Source: CAZXEU01 sp964639665
GTDB lineage: Bacteria > Bacteroidota > Rhodothermia > Rhodothermales > Bin80
NCBI GenBank assembly: GCA_964639665.1
Contig: CAZXEU010000204.1
Location: 1 to 9,841 of the forward strand
DNA length: 9,841 nt
Direction: 5' to 3'
The position numbers were made by a program, and so were the translations under genes. The notes beneath the pieces were generated by a model. That model had not been told where the DNA came from, did no database searches, and worked only from the letters and a program-made list of their open reading frames with translations. Shown piece by piece: positions 7,346 through 9,841 of this stretch; positions within the stretch are counted from its first letter, which is position 1; every line of letters begins with the position of its first letter.

Positions 7346-7931
7346 TCTGCTGAACGCGAGTTGCACGATTATCGCTTTACCCCACTCAGACTTGGCGGTT
7401 TCGAGGCTGCTCACCCGAAATCGGCCATCGAAGCCGGATACAGGAAGCGGCGCACCCGGACCGGCTGCCAGCGGAATTGCGCGGTGCGCACCGGGGAATG
7501 CATATCTGACATTCAAGATGTCCCGGCACCCGTGCGGTGGTGACGAAGCGTATTACGGGGGTTCATGTGCGTCCACAAAGTGGGATTTACGCCTGCAAGC
7601 CGGCTATCGGGCTCGGCGCAAGCGGATTGAATAAAGGATGTCCTTGGCCATGCAAACCGCATCAAGCACCTCGAGAAACCAGGGCATACGCCGTAGGCAT
7701 GCACCTCATTGTCTCTCCGCGGGCATGCATATACTGATGCTGGCCAGCGTACTGTCCGAGCAGCAGGCCTGCGATGCAGAAGCGGGACCGCAAATCAAGT
7801 GAGCGTATTTAGTCCATAATCTCTGGCACCTGGTCAATTCCTGTGAATTCTAATGCCTCATCGCGGGCTGGCAAACAGGATGCATCGGAACCTTGCAGGA
7901 GGATTCATAACCTGCAGAGAGAAGGGCAGCA
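7346..7931. other. Divergent intergenic region, 0.59 kb
   Basis: It lies between the leftward Cache lipoprotein and the rightward HEPN-MNT pair. No convincing gene. It contains AATTC-CTGT-GAATT (7836-7849), a small perfect dyad, and the dyad at 7894-7916 just before the HEPN start. CATAAT at 7815-7820 could be a -10 box but has no clear -35 partner. Confidence 0.45.
7894..7916. promoter_or_regulatory. Dyad upstream of the HEPN toxin gene
   Basis: TGCAGG (7894-7899) and CCTGCA (7911-7916) are perfect inverted repeats with an 11-base spacer, ending 15 bases before the HEPN GTG start. Toxin-antitoxin operons are often self-regulated through such dyads, so it is a candidate operator. The AAGGG ribosome site lies between it and the start (about 7922-7926). 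Binding is inferred from position only. Confidence 0.3.
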
Positions 7932-8345
7932 GTGAGCAAAGCATTATCCAGACGACACCTCAGATTCAATAGCTTTGAACATGCGCTTGAGAGGCTGGAG
8001 GAGGCCTGCGAGCGTGATGCCTATGATCATCTTGAGAGGGCCGGACTCATCAAGACCTTCGGGATTTGCTTTGAACTCGCCTGGAAAGTGCTCAAGGATT
8101 TTTTGTCTCATGATGGCTACCACACCAGAACTCCAAGGGCCGTTGTGCGAACATCGTTCGACGCCGGCTATCTTGCGGAGCATGAATGTGAGGCAATGCT
8201 ACGTGCGCTGGACAACCGATACCTGTTAGGCCATGCGTATAGCGCACAGGCTGCTCTGCAGGCGGAGGAACTCATCAAGGAAGTATTCTACCAGACGTTG
8301 TGCCGGATTCACACCACACTCGGGACGGGGCCTGCCAATGAATGA
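7932..8345 (+). CDS. HEPN-domain toxin (HI0074-type, nucleotidyltransferase substrate-binding)
   Basis: A 137-residue all-helical HEPN protein of the HI0074 family. Diagnostic blocks are RFNSFEHALERLEEA (11-25), ERAGLIKTFGICFELAWKVLKDFL (35-58), TPRAVVRTSFDAGYL (67-81) and DNRYLLGHAYS (94-104). The last contains the HEPN ribonuclease motif R-x4-H-x-Y (Arg96, His101, Tyr103). In characterised HEPN-MNT modules the HEPN protein is an RNase toxin that the partner nucleotidyltransferase neutralises by attaching AMP groups to this tyrosine. The start is GTG with AAGGG five bases upstream. The gene overlaps the following MNT frame by 8 bases, so the two are co-transcribed and probably translationally coupled. 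All motif residues are intact, so it looks functional even though its partner gene is damaged. Confidence 0.9.
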   Translation: MSKALSRRHLRFNSFEHALERLEEACERDAYDHLERAGLIKTFGICFELAWKVLKDFLSHDGYHTRTPRAVVRTSFDAGYLAEHECEAMLRALDNRYLLGHAYSAQAALQAEELIKEVFYQTLCRIHTTLGTGPANE

Positions 8346-8642
8346 CGGGCTCAAAGATTGCCACCGAACGGCTATTGTCCGCGTGATCACCGGAACTGAA
8401 GGCATTGACAAGGCCGTGCTTTTAGGCTCTAGGGCCACACAGTCGTTCGCTGCGATTGCGGACGTGGATATTGCGCTTTTCGGGCCAGACCCTACGCTGA
8501 TTAACCTGGCCCGCATGGCAGCTGCAGTCGATGCCATTCCTATGGCTCAGTCGGTGGTTTCGTGCTCTACGACAGCATACTCAGTCTGGAACTCAATGAC
8601 CACTGTCACCGTGACGGCGTCGAGTGGTTCAGCCGCACTTAG
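8338..8642 (+). pseudogene. MNT nucleotidyltransferase antitoxin, frameshifted
   Basis: ATG at 8338 overlaps the HEPN stop. The first frame reads MNDGLKDCHRTAIVRV and then the minimal nucleotidyltransferase signature GSRATQSFAAIADVDIALFG (30-49), with Gly30-Ser31 and the metal-binding Asp42 and Asp44 in the family spacing GS-x10-DxD. After IPMAQS (about 8553) this frame becomes meaningless and runs to a stop at 8739. The expected C-terminus appears in the -1 frame from 8559: FVLYDSILSLELNDHC, then HRDGVEWFSRT, ending at TAG 8640-8642. A one-base deletion between about 8545 and 8560 explains this. The repaired protein would be about 101 residues, the usual size. There is no classical slippery heptamer for programmed shifting. 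Either the antitoxin is truly broken, with its third catalytic strand lost, or the base is an assembly error. Confidence 0.8.
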
Positions 8643-8995
8643 CGGCCCGTACTGGCCGGCGACCGCGCTGGCCTTGTCTGTAGCGCGCCTATCAACTTCT
8701 TCCTCCAGGGCGGAATCGGTGGCTCATCCCGGCCGCTGAAACCGCCGGGCGACACGGCAGGCCCGCTTACTTTTTGCGCGCCGGAATAATCTGTGTGCGC
8801 CGGGGCCCTCGTCAAGAGCCAGTAGTTCATGCGTTATGCGATAGACGCCTTGCACGTTACTTCCGTGTCGGGAGCGCGCGTTAATTCGGCAGAGTAGATA
8901 CGCTCTACCAGTCTTCCTGAAAAGCTACCACGGCCTCGGGCAAGGGCAGCCGGATTCTCTGCATGGTAGCGCCGGGCGGCGCAATCCGCCAAGAC
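8643..8995. other. Intergenic region, 0.35 kb
   Basis: No convincing gene. It sits between the converging HEPN-MNT pair and asnS. It contains two copies of the word GCGCCGG near 8780 and 8800 and the hairpin at 8975-8990. Short plus- and minus-strand frames near 8829-8905 read briefly protein-like but have no start context or recognisable family. Confidence 0.4.
8975..8990 (-). terminator. GC hairpin just past the asnS stop
   Basis: On the minus strand GGCGG, loop ATTGCG, then CCGCC follows the asnS TAA by five bases. This is a five-base-pair GC stem in the right place for a transcript end, but no U-tract follows, so intrinsic termination is doubtful. Confidence 0.25.
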
Positions 8996-9841
8996 TTACG
9001 GCGATAGCCTGCCCAGCGTGCGGGGAAACGGGATGGTCTCCCGTATGTGCTCTAGTCCGCAGATCCACGACACAGTGCGCTCGAGCCCGAGCCCAAAGCC
9101 GCTGTGCGGCACGGAGCCGTATCGACGAAGGTCGAAATACCACTCGAAGGCCTCCTGCGGAAGCTTGTGACGCTCCACCTGCCGCTTTAGAAAGCCCAGA
9201 TCCGTTGCCCGCTCGCCGCCGCCGATAACTTCTCCATATCCTTCCGGCGCCAGCACGTCCATGCCGAGCGCAATACGGTCGTCTTCCGGATCCCGCTTCA
9301 TGTAAAAGGCCTTGATCGCCGCGGGATAGCGGTGAACAATGATGGGGCGATCAAAGTGCCAGGTCAGCAGGGTTTCGTCGCTCCCGCCAAAGTCGGCGCC
9401 CCATGCAAAATCCCGCGCCGACTCCCGCCAATGTGGAATGTTGCGGAGTTCCTCCTCGATGGCACCTAGCTGCTTGTTTACTTCAATGACTCTCGCATTC
9501 ATCTTGCGCCTCTCCCATTCCTTCGCCTGCCCGGCAGCGCGCTGCAGGCCCTCCTTCTCCACGCGGAGCGCGGCGCGGTCGAGTTCGAGCCTTTCCTGTC
9601 TCTCGTCCAGCAGCACCTGCGTTTCCGGGCCGCGAAGCAAATCCACAGCCTCCGAATAGGAAAGTCGCGGAAACGGCTTCCTCACGGCCTCAAGGTGCGC
9701 CGGGTTCCTCTGCAGCACCCGCAGCTCGTCCTTGCAGTCGCGCAGCGCATCTCCCACCAAGCGGATTACGAAATCCTCCGCCAAGTCCATGTTCATGTCT
9801 AGGTCGTAGAAGGCCATCTCCGGCTCGATCATCCAGAACTC
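8996..9841 (-). CDS. asnS: Asparaginyl-tRNA synthetase, C-terminal part
   Basis: The class II synthetase that charges tRNA-Asn with asparagine in the cytoplasm. The 281 visible codons begin with EFWMIEPEMAF, a conserved catalytic-core block, so the gene continues past the right edge with its N-terminal anticodon-binding domain and motifs 1 and 2 outside the window. Counting from the visible Met, features are FPRLSYSEAVDLL (54-66), AFYMKR (175-180), DVLAPEGYGEVIGGGER (192-208), RRYGSVPHSGFGLGLER (236-252) containing motif 3, and ETIPFPRT (265-272). Between residues 69 and 141 there is a charged, helix-rich insert (VLLDERQERLELDRAALR ... EEELRNIPHW) where the E. coli enzyme has only about ten residues. 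It probably forms a coiled-coil arm. The catalytic residues around it are intact, so the enzyme should be functional. Confidence 0.95.
   Translation of the reverse strand, partial: EFWMIEPEMAFYDLDMNMDLAEDFVIRLVGDALRDCKDELRVLQRNPAHLEAVRKPFPRLSYSEAVDLLRGPETQVLLDERQERLELDRAALRVEKEGLQRAAGQAKEWERRKMNARVIEVNKQLGAIEEELRNIPHWRESARDFAWGADFGGSDETLLTWHFDRPIIVHRYPAAIKAFYMKRDPEDDRIALGMDVLAPEGYGEVIGGGERATDLGFLKRQVERHKLPQEAFEWYFDLRRYGSVPHSGFGLGLERTVSWICGLEHIRETIPFPRTLGRLSP

Noticed and set aside
7346..7516. Upstream extension of the Cache lipoprotein frame by 57 residues
   Set aside because: It would bury the lipoprotein signal peptide inside the protein; the residues are Gly/Pro/Ala-rich and look non-coding.
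8559..8739. Continuation of the first MNT frame to a stop at 8739
   Set aside because: The sequence after about 8553 in this frame is Ser/Thr/Ala-rich and unlike the family, whereas the -1 frame gives the expected MNT C-terminus.
8901..8910. Second minus-strand copy of TGGTAGAGCG
   Set aside because: No cloverleaf can be drawn around it; the shared ten-base word is most likely coincidence or a short remnant.
1..9841. CRISPR array, rRNA gene, integrase or transposase gene
   Set aside because: No regularly spaced direct repeats beyond the two copies at 91-132, no rRNA-like conserved stretches, and no recognisable recombinase protein in any frame.

Overview
This 9.8 kb window is a bacterial chromosomal segment of moderate to high G+C. 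Coding density is unusually low: about 6.4 kb can be assigned to genes or gene remnants. It looks like an accessory or decaying region next to a housekeeping gene (asnS). The best lineage hint is the asparaginyl-tRNA synthetase at the right edge. It carries a charged, coiled-coil insert of about 70 residues in its catalytic domain, which from memory I associate with Rhodothermota/Bacteroidota-type enzymes. That placement is tentative and rests on one gene.

Layout, left to right. (1) 36-132: an inverted-repeat-rich stretch followed by two 20-bp direct repeats resembling transposase-binding repeats at element ends. (2) 103-981 (+): a remnant of an AlbA/Schlafen-type 'RecG-like' ATP-binding protein, lacking its N-terminal AlbA_2 domain and its C-terminal tail. 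(3) 1004-1819 (-): a 271-residue protein resembling the uracil-DNA-glycosylase-like superfamily, convergent with the remnant. (4) 2303-3607 (-): a 434-residue alanine-rich protein with a helical N-terminus, a possible HNH-like core and a glycine-zipper hydrophobic C-terminus. (5) 4176-5486 (+): an exported metal-dependent amidohydrolase with all metal ligands present. (6) 5487-6805: 1.3 kb without a convincing gene but with several inverted repeats, the most striking a nested 33-bp dyad at 6321-6353. (7) 6806-7345 (-): a small lipoprotein with a single Cache domain. (8) 7932-8642 (+): a HEPN-MNT toxin-antitoxin pair in which the HEPN gene is intact and the nucleotidyltransferase gene is frameshifted. 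(9) 8996-9841 (-): the C-terminal part of asnS, running off the right edge.

How they fit together: apart from the overlapping HEPN-MNT pair, the genes are separate transcription units with large gaps, so no multi-gene pathway is evident. The common thread is wear and mobility: a defence/regulator-type ATPase reduced to its middle, a toxin-antitoxin pair with a damaged antitoxin, and long gene-free stretches. The two items most worth pursuing are the alanine-rich protein with a possible cryptic nuclease core and the intact HEPN toxin beside a broken antitoxin.
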